DNA from: Streptomyces sp. NBC_01197
GTDB taxonomy: Bacteria; Actinomycetota; Actinomycetes; Streptomycetales; Streptomycetaceae
Reading direction: 5' to 3'
NCBI RefSeq assembly: GCF_036010505.1
Contig: NZ_CP108569.1
Span: 4,951,001 to 5,015,000 of the forward strand
DNA: 64,000 nt
The notes beneath the pieces were generated by a model. That model searched no databases. It saw only the letters and a list, made by a program, of their open reading frames with translations, and was not told where the DNA came from. The stretch's first letter is position 1, and every line of letters begins with the position of its first letter. Position numbers and translations under genes: made by a program. This document shows, in pieces, positions 17,366 to 26,125 of this stretch.

Positions 17366-18285
17366 GATGCGCACAGCTCCTTGGCCGTCAGCGTGGTCAT
17401 CTCGTCCTTGGTGAAGCCGAACGGCCGCAGCACCCGGAAGAGTTCGCCGCTCTTCTTCATCTTGTGGATCTCGACGTTGAAGGCGTCACGGAGCGAGGTG
17501 TCGGTGCGGCGGAAGGTGAACCCGCCGCCGTCGACCTTCTTCTTGCCGTCGATCGTGGTCGCGAAGGCCTTGGTGGACTCGGCCTTGTGACTCTTCTTCA
17601 CCACCTCGCGGACGGTCAGCGCGGTACCGGCGAAGACATCGACCCGGCCTGACTCGACGGCGTTCAGACCCGCCACCTGGTCCTGGAGAATGACGATGTC
17701 CTTCTCCTTGTAACCGGCTGCCACGGCGTAGGCGATCTCGGCGTACGCGGTACCGGTGGCGAACTTCGCCTTGGCCTTCACGCAGTCCTCGTAGGTGTGC
17801 AGGTCCTTCGGGTTGCCCTTGCGGACGATGAAGGCATCCAGCATCTGGTACTCGGGATCGGCGAAGATGACCTGCTGGCAGCGGTCCTTGTTGATGTACA
17901 TCCCGGCCGATACGCAGTCGAACTGCTGCGAGTTGAGCCCGGGTATGAGGGAGGCGAAGTCCGTTGCCACCGGCTGAACATGGCCGACACCGAGCCGTTT
18001 GAAGATGATCTTCGCGAGTTCCACGGCCTCGCCGGTGAAGTCCCCCTGCTCATTGATGTACCCGTACGGCACCTCACCCGCGATGCCGAGCCTGACCGTG
18101 CCCTGTGACTTGAGCCTGGCGAGGGTGTCCCCGGTCGGTACCCGGGCGCAGCCGGCTGCCCCGAGCGCCCCCGCGGCGCCCAGACCGGCCATGCCGAGCA
18201 GAAGTGAACGGCGGCGTATGGACTCGATGGGTCGAATGAGGCGTCTTGTGGTGCTTCCTGAGTCGTTCCCTGGTGGTGAAGCCAT
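17362..18285 (-). CDS. ehuB: Substrate-binding lipoprotein, EhuB-like
   Basis: A 307-residue solute-binding protein of family 3 (amino-acid type). The N-terminus combines a twin-arginine motif (RRRSLLLGM) with a lipobox (LGAAGC), so it is probably a Tat-exported lipoprotein. The mature domain shows VRLGIAGEVPYGYINEQGDF and the YAEIAYAV and GRVDVFAGTALT elements typical of EhuB. First gene of the ehuBCDA operon; all junctions downstream overlap. ATG 18285 is the start nearest the signal peptide. The ligand is ectoine in rhizobial relatives; here the gene context argues for another or broader substrate. Confidence 0.85.
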   Translation of the reverse strand: MASPPGNDSGSTTRRLIRPIESIRRRSLLLGMAGLGAAGALGAAGCARVPTGDTLARLKSQGTVRLGIAGEVPYGYINEQGDFTGEAVELAKIIFKRLGVGHVQPVATDFASLIPGLNSQQFDCVSAGMYINKDRCQQVIFADPEYQMLDAFIVRKGNPKDLHTYEDCVKAKAKFATGTAYAEIAYAVAAGYKEKDIVILQDQVAGLNAVESGRVDVFAGTALTVREVVKKSHKAESTKAFATTIDGKKKVDGGGFTFRRTDTSLRDAFNVEIHKMKKSGELFRVLRPFGFTKDEMTTLTAKELCAS

Positions 18286-18393
18286 GGGCGCGCGGCTACC
18301 CGCCCCCCGCCGAGGTATGCCGGTCAATTTCAGCCCCGTGTTACGGAGAGGCGGCCTTGACCGCGTGGGGGCCCAGGGGGAAACCATGGGGGG

Positions 18394-18894
18394 ATGAGCG
18401 ATCGATTCGTGGAACTGTCCCTCGACAAGCGCGGTGTGAGCTGCACGGCGAAGCTCCTCGACGACAAGGCGCCGGTGACCTGTGCGGCGGTGTGGGACGC
18501 GCTTCCGCTGGGCGGGGACGTCTATCACGCGAAGTACGCACGCAACGAGATCTACGCCCTGGTCCCCGGCTTCGCGCCGCAGGAGCCGCCACTGGAGAAC
18601 CCGACGGTTACCCCCATTCCCGGGGATCTGTGCTATTTCACCTTCTCCGAGACGGTGTTGGGCACGGATTCGTACGGATACGAGACAGCGGCCGACCACC
18701 GCGGGCGCACGACGGTGGTCGACCTGGCCCTGTTCTACGAGCGGAACAACCTGCTCATCAACGGGGACACGGGCTGGGTGCCGGGGATCGTGTGGGGCAC
18801 GGTGGTGGAAGGGCTCGACCGGATGGCGGAGGCATGCCAGGACCTCTGGCGCTCCGGCGCGACCGGCGAAACACTCAACTTCCGCCGGACATAG
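18394..18894 (+). CDS. DUF3830 family protein (cyclophilin-like fold)
   Basis: A 166-residue cytoplasmic protein matching DUF3830 by its conserved blocks: CTAKLLDDKAP, then GDVYHAKYARNEIY, then PGDLCYFTF, then YERNNLLINGDTGWVPG. The family has a cyclophilin-like barrel and no assigned reaction. It is divergent from ehuB with a 108-base shared promoter region, and convergent with the amidase gene. DUF3830 genes recur beside this transporter/amidase/isomerase set in actinobacteria as I recall, so it may bind or modify the transported compound; that is inference. Confidence 0.8.
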   Translation: MSDRFVELSLDKRGVSCTAKLLDDKAPVTCAAVWDALPLGGDVYHAKYARNEIYALVPGFAPQEPPLENPTVTPIPGDLCYFTFSETVLGTDSYGYETAADHRGRTTVVDLALFYERNNLLINGDTGWVPGIVWGTVVEGLDRMAEACQDLWRSGATGETLNFRRT

Positions 18895-18925
18895 GCGCCT
18901 TCGGGGTGCTGCTCAGGGCCCTTGG

Positions 18926-20329
18926 TCATCGAACCCCGGACGGGCTGGATTGAGCCACCCCCGCCTCGTACAGCGCATGGGCGGCCCGCAGGACCACCGC
19001 GTCCGCATGGCGTGCGCCCACCAGCTGCACCCCGACCGGCAGCCCCGCCGCGTCCGTCCCGCAGGGCACCGAGGCCGCGGGCTGCTGGGTCAGGTTGAAC
19101 GGGTACGTGAACGGGGTCCACCCCGTCCAGCGCCGGTGCCCCGAGTCCCGGGGAGCCTCAAGTCCCGCCTCGAAGGCGGTGACCGGCACGGTCGGAGTGA
19201 CCAGCAGGTCGTACCGCTGGTGGAAGAGGCCCATGCGGCGGCCCAGTTCCATCCGTACGTCCACCGCCGCCAGATAGTCCAGCGCCGAGTACCGCTCGCC
19301 CTCCTCGACGACCTCCCGCAGCCCCGGATCCAGCAGCTCGCGCTGCTCGCGGCTCAGATGCTCCGCCACCCTGGCCGCCCCGCTGAACCACAGCGTGTGG
19401 AAGGCGGCCACCGGATCGGTGAGGTCGGGATCGGCCTCCTCGACGTACGCGCCCAGCTCGGCGAGGCGGCTGACGGCGTGCCGGACCGCCGACGCCACCC
19501 CGGCGTCGACAGCGACCTGGCCGCCGAAGGCCGGTGAGTACGCGATCCGCAGCCCCTTCACCCCGCCGTCGAGACCGGTGCGCAGACTGCCGTCGGGCGG
19601 CGCCAGCTGCGACCAGTCGCGCGGATCGGGGCCGCCGATCACATCCATCATCAGTGCGGCGTCCGCCGCGTCCCGGGTCATCGGCCCGACGTGCGCGAGC
19701 GTCCCGAAGGCGCTCGCCGGATACAGGGGGACCCGTCCGTACGTCGGCTTCAGGCCGAAGATCCCGCAGAACGACGCCGGGATACGGACCGAACCCCCGC
19801 CGTCCGTCCCCAGCCCCATCGGCCCTGCCCCCAGCGCCACCGCCGCCGCCGTACCACCGCTGGAGCCGCCCGCTGTGCGGCTGGCGTCGTGCGGATTGCG
19901 GGTCACCCCGTGGAGCGGGGAGTCCGTGACGCCCTTCCAGCCGAACTCGGGCGTCGTCGTCTTGCCGATGAAGACCGCGCCGTGCTCCCGCAGCCGGGCC
20001 ACCGACGGCGCGTCCTCGTCCCAGTTCCCATCCGGCCGTACGGTCTTCGACCCGCGCAGCGTCGGCTCCCCGCGCAGCAGCAGGATGTCCTTGACCGTGA
20101 CCGGCACGCCGTCGAGGAGCCCCTGCGGCTCACCGGCGCGCCAGCGCCCCGCCGACGACTCGGCCTGCTCCAGGGCCGCGGCCGAGTCGATCCGGACGAA
20201 GGCGTTCACCCCGGGCTGGACCACCTCGGCCCGGTGCAGCACGGCACGGGCCGCGTCGACCGGGGTGAAGGTGCCCTTCCGGTAGCCGGCCAGGAGTTGT
20301 CGGGCGGTGAGGTCGCAGAGGTCAGTCAT
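18926..20329 (-). CDS. Amidase (amidase signature family)
   Basis: A 467-residue serine amidase. The Ser-cisSer-Lys triad is visible: Lys in VTVKDILLLRG, the first Ser in the glycine-rich block TAGGSSGGTAAAVA, and the nucleophile Ser in GTDGGGSVRIPASFCG. It hydrolyses a carboxamide to acid and ammonia in the cytoplasm. ATG 20329 overlaps the end of the dehydrogenase gene by eight bases. Possible substrates given the neighbours are amides of short dicarboxylic acids; indole-acetamide- or GatA-type activity cannot be excluded by sequence. Confidence 0.85.
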   Translation of the reverse strand: MTDLCDLTARQLLAGYRKGTFTPVDAARAVLHRAEVVQPGVNAFVRIDSAAALEQAESSAGRWRAGEPQGLLDGVPVTVKDILLLRGEPTLRGSKTVRPDGNWDEDAPSVARLREHGAVFIGKTTTPEFGWKGVTDSPLHGVTRNPHDASRTAGGSSGGTAAAVALGAGPMGLGTDGGGSVRIPASFCGIFGLKPTYGRVPLYPASAFGTLAHVGPMTRDAADAALMMDVIGGPDPRDWSQLAPPDGSLRTGLDGGVKGLRIAYSPAFGGQVAVDAGVASAVRHAVSRLAELGAYVEEADPDLTDPVAAFHTLWFSGAARVAEHLSREQRELLDPGLREVVEEGERYSALDYLAAVDVRMELGRRMGLFHQRYDLLVTPTVPVTAFEAGLEAPRDSGHRRWTGWTPFTYPFNLTQQPAASVPCGTDAAGLPVGVQLVGARHADAVVLRAAHALYEAGVAQSSPSGVR

Positions 20330-21293
20330 GGCTGTGGACGTACCCACGTTTCTTGTCGACCACGTTCGGCAGGGGCTCTCCGTTCGCCCACTTGTCGTAA
20401 AGATCGAGGAACTGCTCGCCGAGGTCGTCGCGCCAGCCGACGGTGTCGCCGCTCATGTGCGGCGAGATCACCAGGTCGGGGACGTCCCAGAGCGGGCTGC
20501 CGGGGGGCAGCGGTTCCTCCGCGAAGACATCGAGCGCCGCGCCGGCCAGCCAGCGCTTCCCGAGCGCCTCGGCCAGGTCGTCCTCGACGACGAGCGCTCC
20601 GCGCCCCACATTGATGAAGCGCGCGGACGGCTGCATGGTGCCGAAGGCGTGCGCGTCGAACATGCCGCGGGTGGCGTCCGTGAGTGGCGCGGCGCAGACC
20701 ACCCAGTCGGCGCGGGGCAGCAGCAGGTCCAGCTCGTCCGTGCCGTGCACCCGGCCGCGCGCGGTCCGGCCCACCAGCGCCACCCGGACCCCGAGCGCCG
20801 TCAGCGTGGCGCCGATCGCCCGGCCGATGGGCCCCGAACCGACGACCACCGCCCGCGTCCCGGCGACGCGACGTGTCTCGCGGTGCTGCCAGCGCCGGCG
20901 GCGCTGGAGCTCCAGCGTGCCGGGGAGGTCCTTGGCGAAGGCGAGGACGAGGCCCGCGACATACTCCGCGATCGGCTGGTCGAAGATCCCGCGGGCGTTG
21001 GTCACCACGGTGTCCGAAGCAGCCAGTTCGGGGCAGAGGAGGTGGTCCACCCCGGCGCTCGCGGTATGCACCCAGCGGGGGCGCGGGCCCTCGCCCGGCC
21101 ATGCTCTGCGGACCGCGTCGGAGAGGAAGTCCCAGACCAGCAGGACGTCCGCATAGGGGAGTTGGCCGCCGATGGTGTGGGCGTCGGCGTGCACGATGTT
21201 CGCCCGGCCGGCAAGTTTTCCGAGGCGCGGCGGCGGGTCGGCGTCCAGCACGAGAAGGGTCGGTTCGGCGCTCTGTTCAGCGATTTCGGGCAT
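20322..21293 (-). CDS. D-2-hydroxyacid dehydrogenase
   Basis: A 323-residue NAD(P)-dependent dehydrogenase. The nucleotide-binding motif is VVVGSGPIGRAIG, the substrate-binding GRGALV and the catalytic triad Arg (VGRGA), Glu (DVFAEEPL) and His (ISPHMSGDT). It interconverts a 2-oxo acid and a D-2-hydroxy acid. I take ATG 21293 with GAAGGA upstream rather than the longer frame to 21359. It is the first gene of a two-gene unit with the amidase and is divergent from the isomerase pair, so all four are probably co-regulated. Confidence 0.85.
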   Translation of the reverse strand: MPEIAEQSAEPTLLVLDADPPPRLGKLAGRANIVHADAHTIGGQLPYADVLLVWDFLSDAVRRAWPGEGPRPRWVHTASAGVDHLLCPELAASDTVVTNARGIFDQPIAEYVAGLVLAFAKDLPGTLELQRRRRWQHRETRRVAGTRAVVVGSGPIGRAIGATLTALGVRVALVGRTARGRVHGTDELDLLLPRADWVVCAAPLTDATRGMFDAHAFGTMQPSARFINVGRGALVVEDDLAEALGKRWLAGAALDVFAEEPLPPGSPLWDVPDLVISPHMSGDTVGWRDDLGEQFLDLYDKWANGEPLPNVVDKKRGYVHSHD

Positions 21294-21444
21294 CTGCGCG
21301 GTCCTTCGACAGGGGGCGGCCGGGTTTCGCCGGAGTAAGCAGATTGCAACGTCTGACATGTACTGATTGACCGGGCTCGCGCCGTGACCCTACCGTCGAC
21401 AGCAGAAGCACAACGGCCTCACCCACATCACTTGGGGGGCAGTA

Positions 21445-22293
21445 ATGGACATCTCCTTTCTCGGCGGACCACAGCCACAACGCGGTGTGGGTGTCGTCGC
21501 CCCTTTTGACTTCGCTCTCGACAGGGAGCTGTGGCGGTGGGTGCCGGACGACGTCTCGCTCCATCTGACACGTACCCCCTTCGTACCGGTCGAAGTCTCC
21601 CTGGATCTCGCCCGGCTGGTCAGTGAGCACGAGACGCTCCGCGAGGCGGTCCGGGCGCTGGGCGCGGTCGCCCCGCAGGTCGTGGCGTACGCCTGCACCA
21701 GCGGCAGCTTCGTCGGCGGAGTGGCCGGTGAACGGGCGATGTGTACGGCGATGACCGCGGCGAGCGACCTGCCGTCGATCACCACGTCGGGCGCTCTCCT
21801 GGAGGCTTTCCGGGAGCTCGGTGTCCGGCGGATCGCGCTGGTCACGCCCTACACTGAATCTGTGACGTCCTCCCTGGAGGAATACCTCGGCGAAGCGGGG
21901 ACAGTCGTCACCGGGCGGGCCTTTCTCGGCCTGACCAGGCACATCTGGAAGGTCCCGTACCGGGATGTGGTGGACATGGCTCGGCAGGCGGTGATCGGTT
22001 CGGCGGACGCGCTCTTCATCAGCTGTACCAACCTTCCGACGTACGACGTGATCCCGCAGCTCGAAGCGGAGCTGCGGATGCCGGTGCTTTCGGCGAACCA
22101 GGTCACGATGTGGGCGGCGCTGCGCTGTATCGGTGCCCACGCCGTCGGTCCGTACCAGCGGCTGCTGATCGAGTCCGCGCCCGAGCCGGTGCTCGAGGCG
22201 GTGCCCGAACCGGCACCGGCACCCCTGGCCGCGCCGGAGCCCGCCACCGCACTGGCAGAAGATCCGCCCGAAGAGCAGGGAGGCTGGACATGA
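21445..22293 (+). CDS. Maleate isomerase/Asp-Glu racemase superfamily protein (EutA-like)
   Basis: A 282-residue enzyme of the maleate cis-trans isomerase branch of the Asp/Glu racemase superfamily. Both catalytic cysteines are present: Cys84 in AYACTSGSF and Cys194 in FISCTNLPTYD. The last 50 residues are a Glu/Pro/Ala-rich tail beyond the usual family length. ATG 21445 follows a GGGGGGC site. In rhizobia the related EutA belongs to ectoine utilisation; alternatively it isomerises maleate to fumarate, which would fit an upstream amidase making maleate. It overlaps the next gene as ATGA. Confidence 0.82.
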   Translation: MDISFLGGPQPQRGVGVVAPFDFALDRELWRWVPDDVSLHLTRTPFVPVEVSLDLARLVSEHETLREAVRALGAVAPQVVAYACTSGSFVGGVAGERAMCTAMTAASDLPSITTSGALLEAFRELGVRRIALVTPYTESVTSSLEEYLGEAGTVVTGRAFLGLTRHIWKVPYRDVVDMARQAVIGSADALFISCTNLPTYDVIPQLEAELRMPVLSANQVTMWAALRCIGAHAVGPYQRLLIESAPEPVLEAVPEPAPAPLAAPEPATALAEDPPEEQGGWT

Positions 22294-23030
22294 CAGCGGT
22301 CGGGTTCCTTTACCCGGGGCATTCCGCGGAGGACGACTACGAGCGCATCGAGCAGCTCCTGGCGTCCGACGTGAGACTGTCCGTCGTCCACACCGACATC
22401 GGCGAGGACGCGCACCGGGTGGACGCGCTCATCGAGATGGGTGCGACGGACCGGCTCGCGGCAGGCGTCGAGGAGCTGCGGCTCTCCGGGGCCGAGGCAG
22501 TGGTGTGGGCGTGCACGAGCGGCAGCTTCGTCTACGGCTGGGACGGCGCGCAGAAGCAGGTCAGGGATCTGGCACTCGCGGCCGGAATGCCCGCTTCCAG
22601 TACGTCCTTCGCCTTCGCGCACGCGATCCAGTACCTCGGGGCGAAGAAGGTGGCCATCGCCGCGACGTATCCGGAGGACGTGGCGGCGTACTTCGCCGCC
22701 TTCCTCAAGGCGGCGGACGTGGACGTCACGGCGACCCGCGGCAGCGGCATCATCACCGCGGCCGAGGTCGGCACCTGGGGCCGGGACGAGGTCATCGAAC
22801 TGGCGCTGTCGGGGGACCACCCCTCCGCTGAGCTGCTGCTGCTGCCCGACACCGCACTGCACACGGCGGCTTACGTGCAGGAGCTGGAGCAGGTCCTGGG
22901 CAAGCCGGTGCTCACGGCGAACCAGGTGTCCGTGTGGGAGGGGCTGCGGCTGGCGGACCGGAAGGTCCCCGGGGAGCGGCTCGGGAAGCTGTTCGCCCGC
23001 CCGGATGTGACCCGGGCCGGGCGAGTGTGA
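22290..23030 (+). CDS. Maleate-isomerase-like paralogue lacking the second catalytic cysteine
   Basis: A 246-residue member of the same superfamily as the upstream protein. It keeps the first cysteine (Cys75 in WACTSGSF), but the second position, expected in a C-T-N motif, reads LLLPDTAL instead. Canonical two-cysteine chemistry is therefore unlikely; it may be a one-cysteine enzyme, a decarboxylase-like variant, or a non-catalytic partner in a hetero-oligomer. ATG 22290 overlaps the upstream stop, so the two chains are made together, which favours the partner idea. Confidence 0.8.
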   Translation: MTAVGFLYPGHSAEDDYERIEQLLASDVRLSVVHTDIGEDAHRVDALIEMGATDRLAAGVEELRLSGAEAVVWACTSGSFVYGWDGAQKQVRDLALAAGMPASSTSFAFAHAIQYLGAKKVAIAATYPEDVAAYFAAFLKAADVDVTATRGSGIITAAEVGTWGRDEVIELALSGDHPSAELLLLPDTALHTAAYVQELEQVLGKPVLTANQVSVWEGLRLADRKVPGERLGKLFARPDVTRAGRV

Positions 23031-23108
23031 CCCGGGAAGGCGTGCCCCGGGTGGCGTGCCCCGCGCGAGTGTGACCCGGAAAGGCGTGCCCCAGGTGGGT
23101 GCGCGCGG
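23021..23108. repeat. Imperfect 44-bp tandem duplication
   Basis: GCGAGTGTGACCCGG followed by AAGGCGTGCCCC occurs at 23021 and again at 23065. The stop codon of the preceding gene lies in the first unit. It looks like a local slippage duplication with no clear role. Confidence 0.65.
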
Positions 23109-23175
23109 GAATAACCGGAGACCGTCCCCTGTTGCTGCCGCTGTACCTGGCCGACAACCAGAAAGGCCCAGCGCG

Positions 23176-24234
23176 GTGGACTCGATTCAAGGCAAGGCGG
23201 CCGGAACCGCCCCCGTACCCCTCTCCGTACTGGACCTCGTGACCGTGGGTGAGGGGCGCACCGCCACCCAGGCCATCCGTACCGGAGTGGAGATCGCGCA
23301 GCTCGCCGAGCGGCGTGGTTTCCACCGGTACTGGGTGGCCGAGCACCACTCCATGCCCGGGGTCGCCTCCTCGTCGCCCGCCGTGCTGCTCGCGCACCTC
23401 GCCGCCCACACCGACCGCATCAGGCTCGGCTCAGGCGGTGTGATGCTGCCCAACCACGCGCCCCTGGTGATCGCCGAGCAATTCGGCACGCTGGAGGCGA
23501 TGGCCCCGGGCCGGGTCGACCTGGGCCTCGGCCGGGCGCCGGGCACCGACGGGGCCACCGCGGCCGCGCTCCGCCGCTCCGACCGGCTGCACGAGGGAGC
23601 CGACGAATTCCCGCAGCAGCTGGCCGAGTTGATCAGGTTCCTGGACGACAGCTTCCCGGACAGCCACCGGTACGCCCGGATCCACGCCGTGCCGGGACCG
23701 GTCCAGGGCCCGGCGGGCCGGCCGCCGGTGTGGCTGCTCGGCTCGTCCGGCTTCAGCGCACGGCTCGCGGGCACGCTCGGGCTGCCGTTCGCCTTCGCGC
23801 ACCACTTCTCGGCGCAGAACACCATCCCGGCGCTCGACCTCTACCGCGAGACCTTCCGGCCGTCGGCGGTGCTGGACAGCCCGTACGCGGTGATCGGCGT
23901 CGCCGCCCTCGCGGCCGACGACGAGAAGGAGGCCCACCGGCAGATCCTCACCGGCGCGCTGTCGATGGTCCGGCTGCGCACCGGTCGGCCGGGGCTCGTG
24001 CCGACGCCCGAAGAGGCGGCCGCGTACGAATTCAGCCCGATGGAGCGGGAGTTCGTGGACGGCTGGCTCAGCAACATCATCACCGGGACCGCCGACGAGG
24101 TCCGCTCCGGTCTCGACGACCTCCAGAAGCGCACGGGCGCCGACGAGTTGATGATCACGGCCAACGCGCACGGCGGCGAGGCGCGGCTGCGCTCGTACGA
24201 GCTGATCGCGGACGCGTACGGGCTGCCCGGGTAA
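23176..24234 (+). CDS. LLM class flavin-dependent oxidoreductase (bacterial luciferase-like)
   Basis: A 352-residue TIM-barrel monooxygenase using reduced flavin (FMN or F420). Family landmarks are [18 protein letters not shown] near residue 45, [19 protein letters not shown] and [13 protein letters not shown]. These match the MsnO8-type LLM subgroup. GTG 23176 with GAAAGG upstream is preferred; the frame extends to 23056 but into repeat sequence. It appears monocistronic. Substrate unknown. Confidence 0.85.
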   Translation: MDSIQGKAAGTAPVPLSVLDLVTVGEGRTATQAIRTGVEIAQLAERRGFHRYWVAEHHSMPGVASSSPAVLLAHLAAHTDRIRLGSGGVMLPNHAPLVIAEQFGTLEAMAPGRVDLGLGRAPGTDGATAAALRRSDRLHEGADEFPQQLAELIRFLDDSFPDSHRYARIHAVPGPVQGPAGRPPVWLLGSSGFSARLAGTLGLPFAFAHHFSAQNTIPALDLYRETFRPSAVLDSPYAVIGVAALAADDEKEAHRQILTGALSMVRLRTGRPGLVPTPEEAAAYEFSPMEREFVDGWLSNIITGTADEVRSGLDDLQKRTGADELMITANAHGGEARLRSYELIADAYGLPG

Positions 24235-24260
24235 GGCCCTGTCCGGCCGGCTGGGGCTGT

Positions 24261-25109
24261 CTACCGGGCCGGCGGGCCCTGCGCTGTCTGCCGCCGCGTG
24301 GCGCCGATGGTGCCGAGCAGGGAGAGCGCCTGGGCGCTGGGGCTGCCGGGTTCGGCGTGGTAGATGACGAGTTGCAGGCCGGGTGCGTCGCGGACGTCGA
24401 AGGCCTGGTAGGTGAGGGTGAGCGGACCGACGTCGGGGTGATTGAGCTGTTTGGCGTCCCGGGTTTTGCCGCGCACGGTGTGCGCCCGCCACAGGGCGGC
24501 GAAGTCGGCGCTCTGCTCGGTCAGTACCTCGATGAGCACACGCAGCCGGGGGTTGTCGGGATCGAGGCCGGCCGCCTGGCGCAGGTTGGCCACGGTGGCC
24601 TGTGAACTCCGTTCCCAGTCGGCGTAGAAGTCCCGGCCTGCGGGGTCGAGGAAGGTCATACGGGCGAGGTTGTCCGCGGGGTCGAAAGGCGAGTACAGGG
24701 CGTCGGCCAGAGCGTTGCCGGCCAGGATGTCCAAGGCGCTGTTGAGGACGAACGCAGGGGTGTTCGGATACCCGTCCATGAGCTGGCGCAGTGCCGCGCT
24801 GACCACGTCCCGCTGCTGCGCCGGCCGGTAGGCCGGTGCGGTGCCGGCCAGCTGGTGGGCGTGCGCGCGGGCGTCGGTGTCGAGGTGCAGGGCGCGGCTG
24901 AGGGCGTCAAGGACCTGGGCAGAGGGGTGGCGCTCGCGGCCCTGTTCGAGCCGGGTGTAGTAGTCGGCGTTCACTCCGGCCAGAACCGCGACTTCCTCGC
25001 GGCGCAGCCCGGCGACTCTGCGTACGCCATAGCTCGCCATGCCGACGTCTTCGGGCCGCAGGCCGGAGCGCCGGGCGCGCAGGAAGTCTCCCAGGGCGTT
25101 GTCAGACAT
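24261..25109 (-). CDS. XRE family regulator with MmyB-like ligand-binding domain
   Basis: A 282-residue transcription factor. Residues about 8-70 form the helix-turn-helix, with GLRREEVAVLAGVNADYYTRLEQGR typical of this group. The rest is the PAS-like MmyB ligand-binding domain, including PAFVLNSALDILAGNALADAL, which may bind a fatty-acid-like ligand in relatives. ATG 25109 is chosen where family similarity begins. It is divergent from the two SDR genes, the standard arrangement in which such a regulator controls its neighbouring dehydrogenases. Confidence 0.85.
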   Translation of the reverse strand: MSDNALGDFLRARRSGLRPEDVGMASYGVRRVAGLRREEVAVLAGVNADYYTRLEQGRERHPSAQVLDALSRALHLDTDARAHAHQLAGTAPAYRPAQQRDVVSAALRQLMDGYPNTPAFVLNSALDILAGNALADALYSPFDPADNLARMTFLDPAGRDFYADWERSSQATVANLRQAAGLDPDNPRLRVLIEVLTEQSADFAALWRAHTVRGKTRDAKQLNHPDVGPLTLTYQAFDVRDAPGLQLVIYHAEPGSPSAQALSLLGTIGATRRQTAQGPPAR

Positions 25110-25142
25110 ATCCCCAGCGTAGGCGATACCTGCGAGGTGCTG

Positions 25143-25163
25143 CCTGGGTGCCGCACACCCAGG
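25143..25163. promoter_or_regulatory. Inverted repeat in the MmyB-like/SDR divergent promoter
   Basis: CCTGGGTG-CCGCA-CACCCAGG is an 8-bp inverted repeat midway between the regulator and the SDR genes. It is a candidate operator for the adjacent regulator; direct evidence is absent. Confidence 0.4.
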
Positions 25164-25292
25164 CGGCGGACGTCCTGGTTGGCGGCCGGCCGGACGCCCA
25201 GACTCGGGTGAGGGGACGGCGCGCGATGCCGCCAAGGCACTGCTTCCGTCCACCCGCAGACCTCAGCAGAGCCTCTGACAGGGAGAACAAAG

Positions 25293-26072
25293 ATGGCGAC
25301 AGACACCGGACGGCGTACCGTGCCGGGTGACGACGCCTTGCGCGACACGGTGGCGGTGGTGACCGGTGCCGCACGTGGCGTGGGCAGAGCCACTGTGGCG
25401 TGGCTGCATACCCGTGGGGTGCGGGTGCTGGCCGAGGACATCCGGCCCGAGGTGGAGAACCTAACCGCGGAGTACGACGGCGTGGCCACCCTGGTCGGTG
25501 ACGTCTCCCGGGAGGACACGGCCCTGCGGGCGGTGGAACTGGCCCGGGAGCGTTTCGGCGGGCTGGACATTCTGGTCAACAACGCGGGGCGGACGCTGAA
25601 CAAGCCGTTCACCGAGACCACTGCGGAGGACTGGGACGCCCTGATGGCCGTCAACGCCCGCGGCGCGTTCCTCCATGCGCGGGAGGCGTTCCGCACGATG
25701 CGCGAGAACGGACGAGGCGGGGCGATCGTCAACGTCGGCTCCTACACCTGCACCGTCGGGCTGCCCGAGGGCTCGGCCTACACCGCGTCGAAGGGAGCCC
25801 TGTCCCAGCTGACGAAGGTCATCGCCCTGGAAGGCGGCCCCCACAACATCCGGGCCAACGTGGTGGCACCGGGCGTGATCGAGACCGACCTGCTCGACAA
25901 CATCCGTGACGACAGCCGTGCCTACCTGCGCTCCTTCGCCGCCGCACACCCGCTGGGCCGCGTCGCGCAGCCGGAGGAGATCGCCGAGATCATCGGGTTC
26001 CTCGCCTCGGCGCGCTCCAGCTTCATGACGGGCGCGGTTGTCACCGCCGACGGCGGCTTCACCGCCGCCTGA
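25293..26072 (+). CDS. SDR family NAD(P)-dependent oxidoreductase
   Basis: A 259-residue classical short-chain dehydrogenase. It has the cofactor motif TGAARGVGRA, the structural NNAG motif, and the catalytic Ser (VGSYTC) and YTASK. The C-terminus FMTGAVVTADGG is typical of cofactor-specific SDRs. ATG 25293 follows GGGAGAA. It is followed after 53 bases by a second SDR; the pair is divergent from a MmyB-like regulator. Substrate unknown. Confidence 0.88.
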   Translation: MATDTGRRTVPGDDALRDTVAVVTGAARGVGRATVAWLHTRGVRVLAEDIRPEVENLTAEYDGVATLVGDVSREDTALRAVELARERFGGLDILVNNAGRTLNKPFTETTAEDWDALMAVNARGAFLHAREAFRTMRENGRGGAIVNVGSYTCTVGLPEGSAYTASKGALSQLTKVIALEGGPHNIRANVVAPGVIETDLLDNIRDDSRAYLRSFAAAHPLGRVAQPEEIAEIIGFLASARSSFMTGAVVTADGGFTAA

Positions 26073-26125
26073 CCGGACATCCCCCCGCTGTACCGAGACC
26101 ACGATCAAAGAGGAAGAGCACCACC

